This document shows positions 1 to 7,369 of a stretch of DNA of 34,322 nucleotides, piece by piece. The DNA comes from an uncultured Lachnospiraceae bacterium (lineage in GTDB: Bacteria; Bacillota; Clostridia; Lachnospirales; Lachnospiraceae): assembly GCA_947588845.1 (NCBI GenBank), contig CANQAR010000042.1, forward strand, positions 1 through 34,322, written 5' to 3'. Every line of letters starts with the position of its first letter. Within the stretch, counting starts at the first letter, position 1. A program made the translations under genes and the position numbers. Under the pieces are notes generated by a model that was given only the letters and a program-made list of their open reading frames with translations, was not told the origin of the DNA and searched no databases.

Positions 1-882
1 ATAGAAGGAATCGTTACAACAAGTACTCGAATGAAGCAGCTTTTTGAAGAAAAAACGACTCCAAGAAACCGTGATGAAGATGAGATCATGGGGTACAGAG
101 ATGTGCTGAATACCATTCATGAGAGTAATGAGTATATTCCAATCCGTCCTTCTTATATACTTCAGCTTCATCGAGACCTTTTGAAAAGGGCAGGATCCTC
201 TTATGGCGGGCATTTTAAAAATGTACAAAACTATATTAATGAGACAAAGCCTGATGGAACGACAGTTACCATGTTCACTCCAATTGCGCCTTATGACACA
301 CCGGAAGCAGTAGAAAATCTGTGCAAAGCCTATGAGCAGGCTGTCGCAAATGAGAAGATAAATTCATTGCTTCTGATTCCGGCATTTATATGTGACTTCC
401 TATGTATTCATCCTTTTAATGACGGAAATGGAAGGATGGGCAGACTGCTTACTCTGCTTCTCCTGTATAAGCACGGATACAGCGTGGGCAAATATATCAG
501 TATTGAAAAGCAGATAGAGAAAACGAAGGATCGTTATTACGATACGCTTGATGAGTCTAATGTTGGCTGGCATGAAGAAAAAAATAATCCGACGCCTTTT
601 ATCAGGTACATGCTGCAGGTAATTCTGGCCTGCTATACGGAATTTGAGGAACGTGTCGGATTAATGACGAAAAGCGACACCAGCAGCACGGCGTATGATA
701 TTGTGAAAAAATATACAGAAGAGAAAATCGGTAAATTTACCGGTGCGAATGTTGTGGCTCATTGTCCAGGCATAGGAAGGTCATCAGCTCTTGCAGCTTT
801 GAAGAAGCTTACGGAAGAAGGTCTTATCATTAGGAAAGGAGCGGGCAGAAGTACATTCTATGTTCGTGCTGACAGCAAATAA
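1..882 (+). CDS. Fic family protein AMP-transferase, 5'-truncated by the window edge
   Basis: The open frame already runs at base 1, so the true start lies upstream. The first in-frame ATG, at 31, is internal. The Fic core motif HPFNDGNGRMGR is encoded at 409-444; in this family the His and the GNGR loop transfer AMP (or another nucleotide phosphate) from a nucleotide to target hydroxyls. The first codons read IEGIVTTSTR, matching the inhibitory-helix part of class II Fic proteins ([S/T]xxxE[G/N]), so the activity is probably held off by its own N-terminal helix. The C-terminal 80 or so residues look like a winged-helix DNA-binding module (…IGRSSALAALKKLTEEGLIIRK…), the usual Fic plus wHTH layout. 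The target is unknown. A toxin-antitoxin pair follows downstream, fitting a stress or mobile-element neighbourhood. Confidence 0.93.
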   Translation: MEGIVTTSTRMKQLFEEKTTPRNRDEDEIMGYRDVLNTIHESNEYIPIRPSYILQLHRDLLKRAGSSYGGHFKNVQNYINETKPDGTTVTMFTPIAPYDTPEAVENLCKAYEQAVANEKINSLLLIPAFICDFLCIHPFNDGNGRMGRLLTLLLLYKHGYSVGKYISIEKQIEKTKDRYYDTLDESNVGWHEEKNNPTPFIRYMLQVILACYTEFEERVGLMTKSDTSSTAYDIVKKYTEEKIGKFTGANVVAHCPGIGRSSALAALKKLTEEGLIIRKGAGRSTFYVRADSK

Positions 883-917
883 TTTTCGTCCAAAATTACA
901 TTGTTTTGGATGAAAAT
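882..917. promoter_or_regulatory. 14-bp inverted repeat between fic and the toxin-antitoxin genes
   Basis: ATTTTCGTCCAAAA (882-895) is the near-perfect reverse complement of TTTTGGATGAAAAT (904-917), with 13 of 14 pairs and an 8-nt spacer. No T-run follows, so it is a weak terminator candidate. It could equally be a protein-binding palindrome, as it ends 15 nt before the next promoter's -35 box. Confidence 0.5.
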
Positions 918-932
918 GATTGTGAAATGAAG

Positions 933-1001
933 TTGCTTTTTTATGAATGGTTTGATATAATACAGAAGATGATAAAATTAAGATAAAATTTTGATAAGGA
1001 G
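933..1001 (+). promoter_or_regulatory. Promoter and ribosome binding site of the toxin-antitoxin operon
   Basis: The -35 box TTGCTT (933-938) and -10 box TATAAT (956-961) are separated by 17 nt. AAGGAG (996-1001) lies 9 nt before the antitoxin ATG. A GATAAAATT motif is repeated directly at 971-979 and 982-990, just downstream of the -10. This is where an autoregulating antitoxin commonly binds, but binding is inference. Confidence 0.6.
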
Positions 1002-1010
1002 TGGTGAGAT

Positions 1011-1271
1011 ATGTTGCAGATCAGACCAGTTTCGGATTTAAGGAACAAGTTCCCTGATATTGAAAAGATCGTAAATGCAGGAGAACCGGTCTATTTAACA
1101 AAAAACGGATATGGAGCAATGGTAGTACTTAGTTTAGAGGAATATTCTAAACTGACAGACAGCGTAGAGCTGGCTTTGGATAGAGCAGATAAAATGGCAG
1201 AGGAAAGCAATGCCCGCATGAGTCATGAGGAAGTTTTTGGGAACTTGCGGAGGAAAATAAATGCGGAGTGA
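1011..1271 (+). CDS. Type II antitoxin, YefM/Phd family
   Basis: The 86-residue protein has the YefM/Phd pattern: N-terminal RPVSDLRNKFPDI, then the strand-turn section PVYLTKNGYGAMVVLSLEEY, which forms the DNA-binding dimer in this family. The acidic, probably flexible C-terminal tail would wrap the toxin. It overlaps the next gene by 11 bp, the classical coupling of an antitoxin to its toxin. Expected roles are neutralising the 109-residue toxin and repressing the shared promoter at 933-961. The length is normal for the family. Toxicity is not shown by sequence, but pairing and order are typical. Confidence 0.88.
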   Translation: MLQIRPVSDLRNKFPDIEKIVNAGEPVYLTKNGYGAMVVLSLEEYSKLTDSVELALDRADKMAEESNARMSHEEVFGNLRRKINAE

Positions 1272-1590
1272 AAAATACAGATTAAGTTATCTGCCATTAT
1301 TTTATAAAGATCTCGATGAAAAGATAACTTATATTGCGGAAAAATTGAAAAATCCGAAAGCTGCGGATGATTTATTAGATAAGGTGGAGGCAGCTATTCT
1401 AAAACGGCTTCCGGTGGCAGAATCTTTTGAGCCATATCATTCTCTCCGGGAGCGCAGATATGTCTATTATCGTATTTATGTAGATAATTATGTGATTTAT
1501 TATGTGGTGATAGACGATGATCCTGATGATTTGATTATGGAGGTAAGAAGGTTCCTTCATAGTGGTCAAAATTGGAAAAAGTTGGTGTGA
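1261..1590 (+). CDS. Type II toxin, RelE/ParE superfamily
   Basis: The 109-residue basic protein starts with an ATG inside the antitoxin gene. The fold signature is visible: an N-terminal strand (YRLSYLPLFYKDLDEKITYIAEKL), two helices, then strands ending YYRIYVDNYVIYYVVIDDD and the terminal VRRFLHSGQNWKKLV. The pattern fits ParE/RelE toxins, which either poison gyrase or cut mRNA on the ribosome. Sequence alone does not decide between these. The gene is intact, and the IS630 element inserted only 10 bp after its stop codon. Confidence 0.85.
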   Translation: MRSEKYRLSYLPLFYKDLDEKITYIAEKLKNPKAADDLLDKVEAAILKRLPVAESFEPYHSLRERRYVYYRIYVDNYVIYYVVIDDDPDDLIMEVRRFLHSGQNWKKLV

Positions 1591-1600
1591 CTAATTCTAG

Positions 1601-2885
1601 TATAACGTTTTCTAATTAACTGGACTTTTCCAATGGTAAAGTATCAACGATAATTGCTTCAGATACATCGATATCGTCAAGGTTGTATTTCCAATGGAAA
1701 ACAACAGGCTCTGCGTTTACTTCATCAAAGTAAAGATAGATACGCTCCGCCAGCTCTTCTTTGGATCTGACGCGTATTCCGCGCAGCATCTGCTTTGTCA
1801 TCTTACTGAAGAAGCCTTCCACTATATTCAGCCATGATCCATGTTTGGGGGTGAATACAAAGTCAAACCGCCCGGGAACTGTGGACAGGTATTTCCTTGT
1901 TTCCTCGGAAGTATGAACCTTGAGATTATCAAGTACAAGGCGGATCTTGTCTCCTTTTGGGTATTTATCATCAAGTATCTTAAGAAACTCAATATAATCT
2001 TTACTGTTATGGGTCTGACTGACCAGCGGAACCGCCTCCCCGGTCTGCAGATCAATACCGGCAAGCAGGGACAGTGTGCCAGGACGCCGATATTCATAAT
2101 CTCTGTTGATTGTACTATGGTTTTTATCAGGCAGCAGATCTTCTGAAGTGACTGCTGTTGCCTGTATGCCCGGCTTTTCATCATAGGAAAGTACGTGGAC
2201 AACCTCTTCCCCTGCTTCCCAGGGAATGAGATGTCCATCCTCATCGAACTGCATGGAAAGCTGTTTATATACCAGCAAAACGTTATGCATCTTATCGTCG
2301 AAGTCAGGATCACGGTTTTCGCAGTAATATCTGATCCGGAATGGCTTGATTTCAGCTTCATCGAGGATCGTATGAACCGTGCTTTTATGGATCGTTGAGA
2401 GCCTTGTGAAACCAGCTGTTTCAGCATTTTTATTAATATGAGATGTCAGTCTGGCATAAGTCCAGGTTTCAGCGGAATAGCCGAAATCCCGTGGTTTCTG
2501 GCAGGCGATGTTTATGATCCATGCCTTTTCATCATCTGTGATTTCCGCATTACGTCCGCGTCCCGGTGCATCAAATAAGGCGTTTTCCACTCCGCCCTGC
2601 GCGTACTTGTTAAGACAGAGCATTACGCTTTTGCGATTAATCCCGATCTTGTCGGCAATATTATCAATAGAACAGCCATCCGCTTTCAAAAGCAGGATGC
2701 GGGCTCTGTTGACTGTTTGGGCCTGGATTGTACGGGCACGGGTCAGGGTTTCCAGATACTCATGTTCCTTTGCGGTAAGGGTAATGACACTTGATTTTCG
2801 TCCCACAGAACAATACCTCCATTACTTGATAGGAACATTATATCATGGAATGAACATATAGTCCAGTTATTTAAAAGACGATATA
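1601..2885. mobile_element. IS630-family insertion sequence, apparently complete
   Basis: Imperfect 26-bp terminal inverted repeats at 1601-1626 and 2860-2885 match at 22 of 26 positions, including a perfect inner TAACTGGACT. Both outer ends begin TATA, as expected for IS630/Tc1-mariner elements that insert at and duplicate TA. Similarity stops at the next outer base (G at 1600 versus C in the complemented right end). The single transposase gene fills the element on the minus strand, and its stop codon lies inside the left repeat. The length is about 1.28 kb. Confidence 0.88.
1616..2806 (-). CDS. IS630-family transposase
   Basis: The 396-residue DDE transposase is intact. It has an N-terminal helix-turn-helix region (ARILLLKADGCSIDNIADKIGINRKSVMLCLNKY, described here by motif only) and a linker. 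The catalytic core has the first Asp in SYDEKPG, the second in VLDNLKVH and the Glu in NIVEGFFSKM, so all three acidic residues are kept. The start is GTG at 2806, preceded by GGAGG with 9-nt spacing on the minus strand. It cuts and pastes its own element at TA sites. No frameshift or stop was seen, so the element may be active. Confidence 0.93.
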   Translation of the reverse strand: MGRKSSVITLTAKEHEYLETLTRARTIQAQTVNRARILLLKADGCSIDNIADKIGINRKSVMLCLNKYAQGGVENALFDAPGRGRNAEITDDEKAWIINIACQKPRDFGYSAETWTYARLTSHINKNAETAGFTRLSTIHKSTVHTILDEAEIKPFRIRYYCENRDPDFDDKMHNVLLVYKQLSMQFDEDGHLIPWEAGEEVVHVLSYDEKPGIQATAVTSEDLLPDKNHSTINRDYEYRRPGTLSLLAGIDLQTGEAVPLVSQTHNSKDYIEFLKILDDKYPKGDKIRLVLDNLKVHTSEETRKYLSTVPGRFDFVFTPKHGSWLNIVEGFFSKMTKQMLRGIRVRSKEELAERIYLYFDEVNAEPVVFHWKYNLDDIDVSEAIIVDTLPLEKSS

Positions 2886-2985
2886 GTAGTTGTTAGTGGA
2901 AAGACGTTTCAGGAAGCGCTGACGGCGTATGAGTTGGAAAGAACTGTATACAGACTGTCGGTATCAGAATATGTGAAGAGTATGG

Positions 2986-3013
2986 AAAGCCGCTCTTTTC
3001 TGGGCGGCTTTTT
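2986..3013 (+). terminator. Rho-independent terminator
   Basis: AAAGCCGC (2986-2993) pairs with GCGGCTTT (3004-3011) around a 10-nt loop, with a run of T at the 3' side. It lies between the IS630 element and the rpn gene. The 2886-2985 stretch before it has an open frame that could be the tail of a broken gene, but I do not recognise it. Confidence 0.7.
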
Positions 3014-3109
3014 AAAGGAAAGGATTTCTTGCCAACATCAAATGACTGTGGTAAGATGAAAACAGAAATGAGAAGCAGAATATTGTCTGTACGAACAGAG
3101 GTGATGCTT

Positions 3110-3961
3110 ATGGCTGAGACAGCACAGCAGAAAAGAGAGCGGGAACATCGGGAGGATCTCCAGAGACTGCGCGGTTTCCGTCCGATCGATGATGATTTTA
3201 TGAGAGGGCTGTTCCAGCAGAATCTTCCGCTGGCCCAGTTTGTCCTCCGTATCGTGACAGGAAAGCCGGATCTGGTTCTGACCAGGTGCGAAACACAGGC
3301 GGATATGAAGCGTGTTACTGGTGCAAGATCCATCTGCCTGGATGCATATGGAACAGATGATTCAGGAAAAATTTACAATCTGGAAATCCAGAGATCCGAC
3401 CTTGGGGCGGACCCGCACCGTGCAAGATATCACTCCAGTGTGATTGATGTGGAGAACCTTGACGCCGGGCAGGAGTTTAAGGAACTGCCGGATACGTATA
3501 TCATCTTTATCACGGAAAGCGATTTTTACGGGGAAGGGCAGGCGGTCTATCAGATCCAGAGAATGAACCTGACGACCGGGAAACCATTTGACGATGGAAC
3601 CTACATTCTGTATGTGAACGGAGAATACCGTGGGGACGACGAACTTGGAAAACTCATGTATGATTTCAACTGCACGGATGCAGATGATATGAATTATGAG
3701 CTGATGGCGGAGCGGACGAGATATTTGAAGAAAGATCCGGAAGGAGTGAGGATGATGTGCAAGGCCATGGAAGATATGAGGGACAAGGCAAGAGCGGAAG
3801 GAAAAGAAGAGGGAAGAGAGGAAGGAAGAACGGAGGGGATGAACCTCTTTGCACTTCTGATAAAAAGGCTTTCTGAATTGGAAAGGACTGAGGATATTGA
3901 AAGAGTAGCTGCGGATGCTGCGTACAGGAATCAGCTGCTTGCGGAATTATCCATACAATAA
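3110..3961 (+). CDS. Rpn-family recombination-promoting nuclease / PD-(D/E)XK 'transposase'
   Basis: The 283-residue protein belongs to the PDDEXK_2 (Rpn/YhgA-like) family. Visible features are FMRGLFQQN near the N-terminus, then the nuclease core with the Asp in LDAYGTD and the ExQ element in YNLEIQR. A conserved central part (LPDTYIIFITESD, GTYILYVNGEY) follows. The C-terminal charged low-complexity coil is rich in EGKEEGREEGRTEG and ends in a helix. Family members are DNA endonucleases linked to RecA-independent recombination. The ATG at 3110 is preferred because AGAGGTG precedes it at suitable spacing; upstream ATGs lack this. The last 420 bases are duplicated at 6158-6552. Confidence 0.88.
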   Translation: MAETAQQKREREHREDLQRLRGFRPIDDDFMRGLFQQNLPLAQFVLRIVTGKPDLVLTRCETQADMKRVTGARSICLDAYGTDDSGKIYNLEIQRSDLGADPHRARYHSSVIDVENLDAGQEFKELPDTYIIFITESDFYGEGQAVYQIQRMNLTTGKPFDDGTYILYVNGEYRGDDELGKLMYDFNCTDADDMNYELMAERTRYLKKDPEGVRMMCKAMEDMRDKARAEGKEEGREEGRTEGMNLFALLIKRLSELERTEDIERVAADAAYRNQLLAELSIQ

Positions 3962-4219
3962 TGAAGTGATTCTGTAAAATACATTTTAAAGAAGCTTCAT
4001 TTATAAATTCTGATAAATACAGGTGAGTTATGACAGTGCAGAATAACACAATTCATAACACATTTTCCGGATGCGTTTCCTGGTATACTGGCAGGGGCGC
4101 GAATGGAAGGTGCAGTTTTCGACAGTTAAAAAACCCAGTAAATAAGCGGATTTCAGAAGAAAAAATGTTCATAAATGAGGAGAAAGGGAATGATAAGATA
4201 CTCTTTGTTTGCCACAGCA
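3543..4219 (+). repeat. Copy 1 of a long direct repeat (3' rpn plus 5' phosphatase gene)
   Basis: From CGGTCTAT at 3543 to GCCACAGCA ending at 4219 this 677-base segment matches 6158-6811 with scattered substitutions. The main length difference is 24 bases in the Glu/Gly/Arg coil codons of rpn. The copy runs through the rpn stop, the spacer and the first codons of the phosphatase gene, where similarity ends abruptly. Confidence 0.9.
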
Positions 4220-4309
4220 GGATGTTGGAAAATTCCGAAAAAGCCTGTAAAATCAATAGTTTCATGGCGAGATAAGGCGTTTACTACACCATTTGGAAAA
4301 GAGGCTTGA
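4190..4309 (+). CDS. Small chimeric ORF at the end of repeat copy 1 (39 residues)
   Basis: This reuses the duplicated ribosome binding site (GAGGAG) and start codon of the phosphatase gene. A one-base loss relative to the intact copy (ATGATAAGATAC versus ATGATTAAAATAC) shifts the frame, giving a peptide that begins MIRYSLFATAGCWKIP and ends FTTPFGKEA. The second half comes from unrelated DNA beyond the repeat. It is either a decayed phosphatase start or, less likely, a new small gene. I do not recognise the product. Confidence 0.3.
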   Translation: MIRYSLFATAGCWKIPKKPVKSIVSWRDKAFTTPFGKEA

Positions 4310-4344
4310 TATGGCATCGTTTTCTTCTAGAATTATTTTATAAT

Positions 4345-4397
4345 TTATTCCCAATTTTATTCCCAACGTGTTATAATAAATATAGTTGGGAATAAAA
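4345..4397 (+). promoter_or_regulatory. Promoter with inverted-repeat operator upstream of the AlbA_2 gene
   Basis: TTTTATTCCCAAC (4355-4367) and GTTGGGAATAAAA (4385-4397) form a perfect 13-bp inverted repeat around a 17-nt centre containing TATAAT (4372-4377). A third half-site in the left-arm orientation, TTATTCCCAA, is at 4345-4354. A protein bound here would cover the -10 box. The same 12-mer recurs inside the downstream gene at 5571-5606. Confidence 0.75.
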
Positions 4398-4418
4398 GTT
4401 AGGTAAAGGAGCATACTA

Positions 4419-5798
4419 ATGGAGGTCAAACAGATTGTTTTAGATTTATGTGCTTTAAATGATGAACAAGAATGGTTTGAATTTAAGGAAAACTGGTTTC
4501 AGCCGGAGACATTAGGGGAGTATGTATCTGCTCTGTCGAATGCGGCTGCTTTTCACTATAAAAAATATGCTTATTTCATTTGGGGAATAGACAATGCAAC
4601 TCATGAAGTTGTAGGAACTGCTTTCAATCAATATCGTGAATATAATAAAGAACCGTATCAAAATTATCTGGCAAGAAATCTATTGCCAAGCATCAATTTC
4701 AGTTTTGAGGAAACAGAAATTGATGGAAAGAGAGTTGTTGTTCTGGTTATTCCCGCGGCAACAGAAATCCCAACGGCGTTTAAAGAAAAGAGGTTTTTGA
4801 GAATAGGATCTTCCAAATGCAATATGAAAGATTATCCAAAGCGGGAAATTGAACTTTTCAAAATACTTGACGGAAGAACGGAAACGATTGAAACAGTTCC
4901 GGCAAAATATCAGGACCTTACGTTTCAAAAATTGTTTGGATATTACGGCTCAAAGGGGATTGTTTTAAATCAAAAAACATTTATCAGAAATTTGTGCTTG
5001 AAAACAGAGGAAGGGGAGTTTAATATTCTGGCACAGCTATTATCGGACAATTCCCATTTTCCGCTTCGCGTATCTATTTTTGATGGAAAAACAAAAGGCT
5101 CAAATCTTTTTTCGGTTCGTGAATTTGGAAATGACTGTTTATTATACAGCTTGGATGAGCTGTTGCGTTATGGAGATGTGCTGAATCTCATTCAAACGGA
5201 CGAAACGGACAGAGTCGTTGAGAGAAAAGAGATTCCTTTATTTGATAATAAAGCATTTCGGGAGGCTGTCATCAATGCTGTTCTGCATAATAAATGGGTG
5301 GAAAGGAATGAGCCGATGATCTCGGTTTTCTCCGATAGGATAGAGATCTTGTCAAGAGGAACGCTTGCACCGGCACAGACGATGGAGGGATTTTTTCTGG
5401 GAGAATCTGTTCCTGTAAATGAAAAACTGTCTGAAATCTTTCTCCAACTGCATATCAGTGAAAAGTCTGGACGGGGAGTGCCCAAGATCACAGAAATGTA
5501 TGGAAAAGAGGCTTTTTCCTTCAGAGAAAATTCTATTGTTGTAACAATTCCGTTTGAAAGAGTAAATAAGGTTGGGAATAAAGTTGGGAAAAAGGTTGGA
5601 AATAAAAAGGCTTTAAATTCACGAAGGCAAAAAATTATTTTGGAAATGAGGAACAATCCGAATATTACAACTGCGGAACTTCATACCATACTGGGCGTGA
5701 GTGAAACGGCGGTGGAGAAGAACATATCATTTTTAAAAGAAAACGGATATATAGAGAGAGTAGGGGCAAAGAAGACAGGGTATTGGAGAGTGCTGTAA
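4419..5798 (+). CDS. AlbA_2/Schlafen-type DNA-binding regulator with RecG-like ATP-binding domain
   Basis: The 459-residue protein begins with an AlbA_2 (divergent AAA_4/Schlafen-like) domain at about 1-125, with EWFEFKENW, YFIWGIDNATHEVVGT and KEKRFLRIGSSKCNM. A middle section is followed by the GHKL-like HATPase_c_4 signature (REAVINAVLHNKW, ISVFSDRIEILSRG, SGRGVPKITEMYG) at about 285-370. A basic linker repeating VGNK/VGKK/VGNK follows, then a C-terminal winged helix (TTAELHTILGVSETAVEKNISFLKENGYIERVG). Such proteins are presumed transcriptional regulators; some sit in defence or mobile loci. AAAGGAG precedes the start. Base composition is AT-rich compared with the catabolic genes, and the gene lies between two copies of a long repeat, suggesting later arrival. 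Confidence 0.85.
   Translation: MEVKQIVLDLCALNDEQEWFEFKENWFQPETLGEYVSALSNAAAFHYKKYAYFIWGIDNATHEVVGTAFNQYREYNKEPYQNYLARNLLPSINFSFEETEIDGKRVVVLVIPAATEIPTAFKEKRFLRIGSSKCNMKDYPKREIELFKILDGRTETIETVPAKYQDLTFQKLFGYYGSKGIVLNQKTFIRNLCLKTEEGEFNILAQLLSDNSHFPLRVSIFDGKTKGSNLFSVREFGNDCLLYSLDELLRYGDVLNLIQTDETDRVVERKEIPLFDNKAFREAVINAVLHNKWVERNEPMISVFSDRIEILSRGTLAPAQTMEGFFLGESVPVNEKLSEIFLQLHISEKSGRGVPKITEMYGKEAFSFRENSIVVTIPFERVNKVGNKVGKKVGNKKALNSRRQKIILEMRNNPNITTAELHTILGVSETAVEKNISFLKENGYIERVGAKKTGYWRVL
5571..5606 (+). repeat. Three tandem 12-mers inside the AlbA_2 gene matching its promoter operator
   Basis: GTTGGGAATAAA, GTTGGGAAAAAG and GTTGGAAATAAA lie head to tail at 5571-5582, 5583-5594 and 5595-5606, encoding VGNK, VGKK and VGNK. 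The first unit is identical to the first 12 bases of the operator arm at 4385-4397. Confidence 0.85.
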
Positions 5799-5828
5799 GG
5801 GTTATAAGTAGTGAAAAAGTTTGCACCA

Positions 5829-6158
5829 TTAAGAAGCCAGTAAATCCTCACAGACTTCTGGCATATCCTCCTGCTGTTCCTGAATTATCTGTGTTATGCG
5901 TAATTCAGGGTCCTGATTCAAAAGGCGGAAAAAATGTTTCCTCAGATAATCCATCACTGCAGCCTCCGATATCCTTCCTCTCGATGGGGTTTTCTGGTAT
6001 CGGAACTGGTCCGGGCTGACCTTTCTCATAAAACGGATTGACAGGATTTGAAGGCTCCCCATCGTGATACAGGACAGCATCATGTGCATTTCGATGCGCG
6101 TACCGTCTCCAGTACTTTTTTCCGGGCGCTTTCTTTTTCCACCTGCTCGAGAGGGGCC
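5829..6158 (-). pseudogene. C-terminal remnant of an unidentified, possibly transposase-like ORF
   Basis: An open minus-strand frame enters from the repeat junction near 6158 and ends at a stop near 5829. The best-looking part reads IEMHMMLSCITMGSLQIL, then DYLRKHFFRLLNQDPELRIT and a Glu/Gln-rich tail. The LSCITMGSLQIL section resembles the end of IS4-like transposases, but I cannot name a family. It has no start of its own and is abutted by the truncated second rpn copy, so it is treated as debris from a rearrangement. Neighbouring bases 5799-5828 hold nothing else I can identify. Confidence 0.35.
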
Positions 6159-6552
6159 GGTCTATCAGATCCAGAGAATGAACCTGACAACCGGGAAACC
6201 ATTTGATGATGGAACCTACATTCTGTATGTGAACGGAGAATACCGCGGGGACGACGAACTTGGAAAACTCATGTATGATTTCAACTGCACGGATGCGGAT
6301 GATATGAATTATGAACTGATGGCGGAGCGGACGAGATATTTGAAGAAAGATCCGGAGGGAGTGAGGATGATGTGCAAGGCCATGGAAGATATGAGGGATA
6401 AGGCAAGAGCGGAAGGAAGAACAGAGGGAATGAACCTCTTTGCACTTCTGATAAAAAGGCTTTCTGAGCTGGGAAGGGCTGAAGATATTGAGAAAGCAGC
6501 TGCGGATGCTGCGTACAGGAATCAGCTGCTTGCGGAATTATCCATACAATAA
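6158..6552 (+). pseudogene. 5'-truncated second copy of the rpn nuclease gene
   Basis: The frame encodes the C-terminal half of Rpn (VYQIQRMNLTTGKPF through LAELSIQ). It is almost identical to the complete copy at 3110-3961 but lacks the nuclease core with its Asp and ExQ residues. The upstream frame (6064-6157) encodes unrelated residues with no plausible ribosome binding site. The Glu-rich coil is eight residues shorter than in the full copy. It cannot be a working nuclease; a translated fragment could at most act as a dimerisation partner. Confidence 0.88.
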
Positions 6553-6811
6553 TGAAGTGATTCTGTAAAATACATTTTGAAGAAACTTCATTTATAAATT
6601 CTGATAAATACAGGTGAGTTATGACAGTGCAGAATAACTCAATTCATAACACATTTTCCGGAAGCGTTTCCCGGTATACTGGCAGGGACACGAATAGAAG
6701 GTGCAGTTTTCGACAGTTAAAAAACCCAGTAAATAAGCGGATTTCAGAAGAAAAAGTGTTCATAAATGAGGAGAAATGGAATGATTAAAATACTCTTTGT
6801 CTGCCACGGCA
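6158..6811 (+). repeat. Copy 2 of the long direct repeat
   Basis: This matches 3543-4219 in the same orientation. The left edge falls within rpn codons, so rpn lacks its front. The right edge falls within the intact phosphatase gene. Together the copies bracket about 1.9 kb carrying the AlbA_2 gene. Confidence 0.9.
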
Positions 6812-7248
6812 ATATCTGCCGTTCTACAATGTGCGAGAGCATTTTCACTTATATGGTCAAAAAGAGAGGGATACAGGATCAGTTCGTGATTGATTCCTGT
6901 GCCACGAGCACGGAGGAGATCGGCAATCCTCCGCACAGGGGCACGGTTCGGAAGCTGCGTGAGGTGGGTATCCCGCTTGTGCCGCACCGGGCGCGACAGA
7001 TCACATGGAATGATTATACGAAGTTTGATTATATTATCGGCATGGATACTTGGAATATCCGGAATCTCAACCGGATGCTGAGGGGGGATCCTGACGGCAA
7101 GGTTTATAAGCTGCTGTCGTTTGCGGGATCAGGGCGGGATATCGCGGATCCTTGGTATACCGGCAATTTTGATGAGACGTATGATGATCTGATTGAGGGA
7201 TGCGAGGGGCTTCTGGATTATCTGGGAAGGAACGGTTATCGTAAGTGA
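6781..7248 (+). CDS. Low-molecular-weight protein tyrosine phosphatase
   Basis: The 155-residue cytosolic enzyme has the P-loop FVCHGNICRSTM (nucleophile Cys8, Arg14) and the general-acid loop DPWYTGNFDETYDDL near residue 124, both diagnostic. It hydrolyses phosphotyrosine or, in some bacteria, phosphoarginine. Which one applies here cannot be told. The ATG at 6781 is chosen because GAGGAG sits 6-10 nt upstream and the family begins with this strand; an in-frame ATG at 6766 would place the binding site inside the gene. The first ten codons are within the duplicated segment, so an ancestral rpn-phosphatase order existed before the rearrangement. Confidence 0.93.
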   Translation: MIKILFVCHGNICRSTMCESIFTYMVKKRGIQDQFVIDSCATSTEEIGNPPHRGTVRKLREVGIPLVPHRARQITWNDYTKFDYIIGMDTWNIRNLNRMLRGDPDGKVYKLLSFAGSGRDIADPWYTGNFDETYDDLIEGCEGLLDYLGRNGYRK

Positions 7249-7369
7249 CCCGATTTTACAGCAGGTCAGACGGGCGGGGAATAAATATCTGACCGGATCT
7301 GAAACGGGAAATTAAGATTTTTGTTACTGTTTGTGCCGTCGGCTGAAAGGCGGCGGAATGGAGATTTTT

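Noticed and set aside
2886-3056. Open frame after the IS630 right end, in frame with the toxin gene once the element is removed
   Set aside because: It runs through a clear terminator hairpin and resembles no family I know. In-frame agreement with the toxin stop is probably chance.
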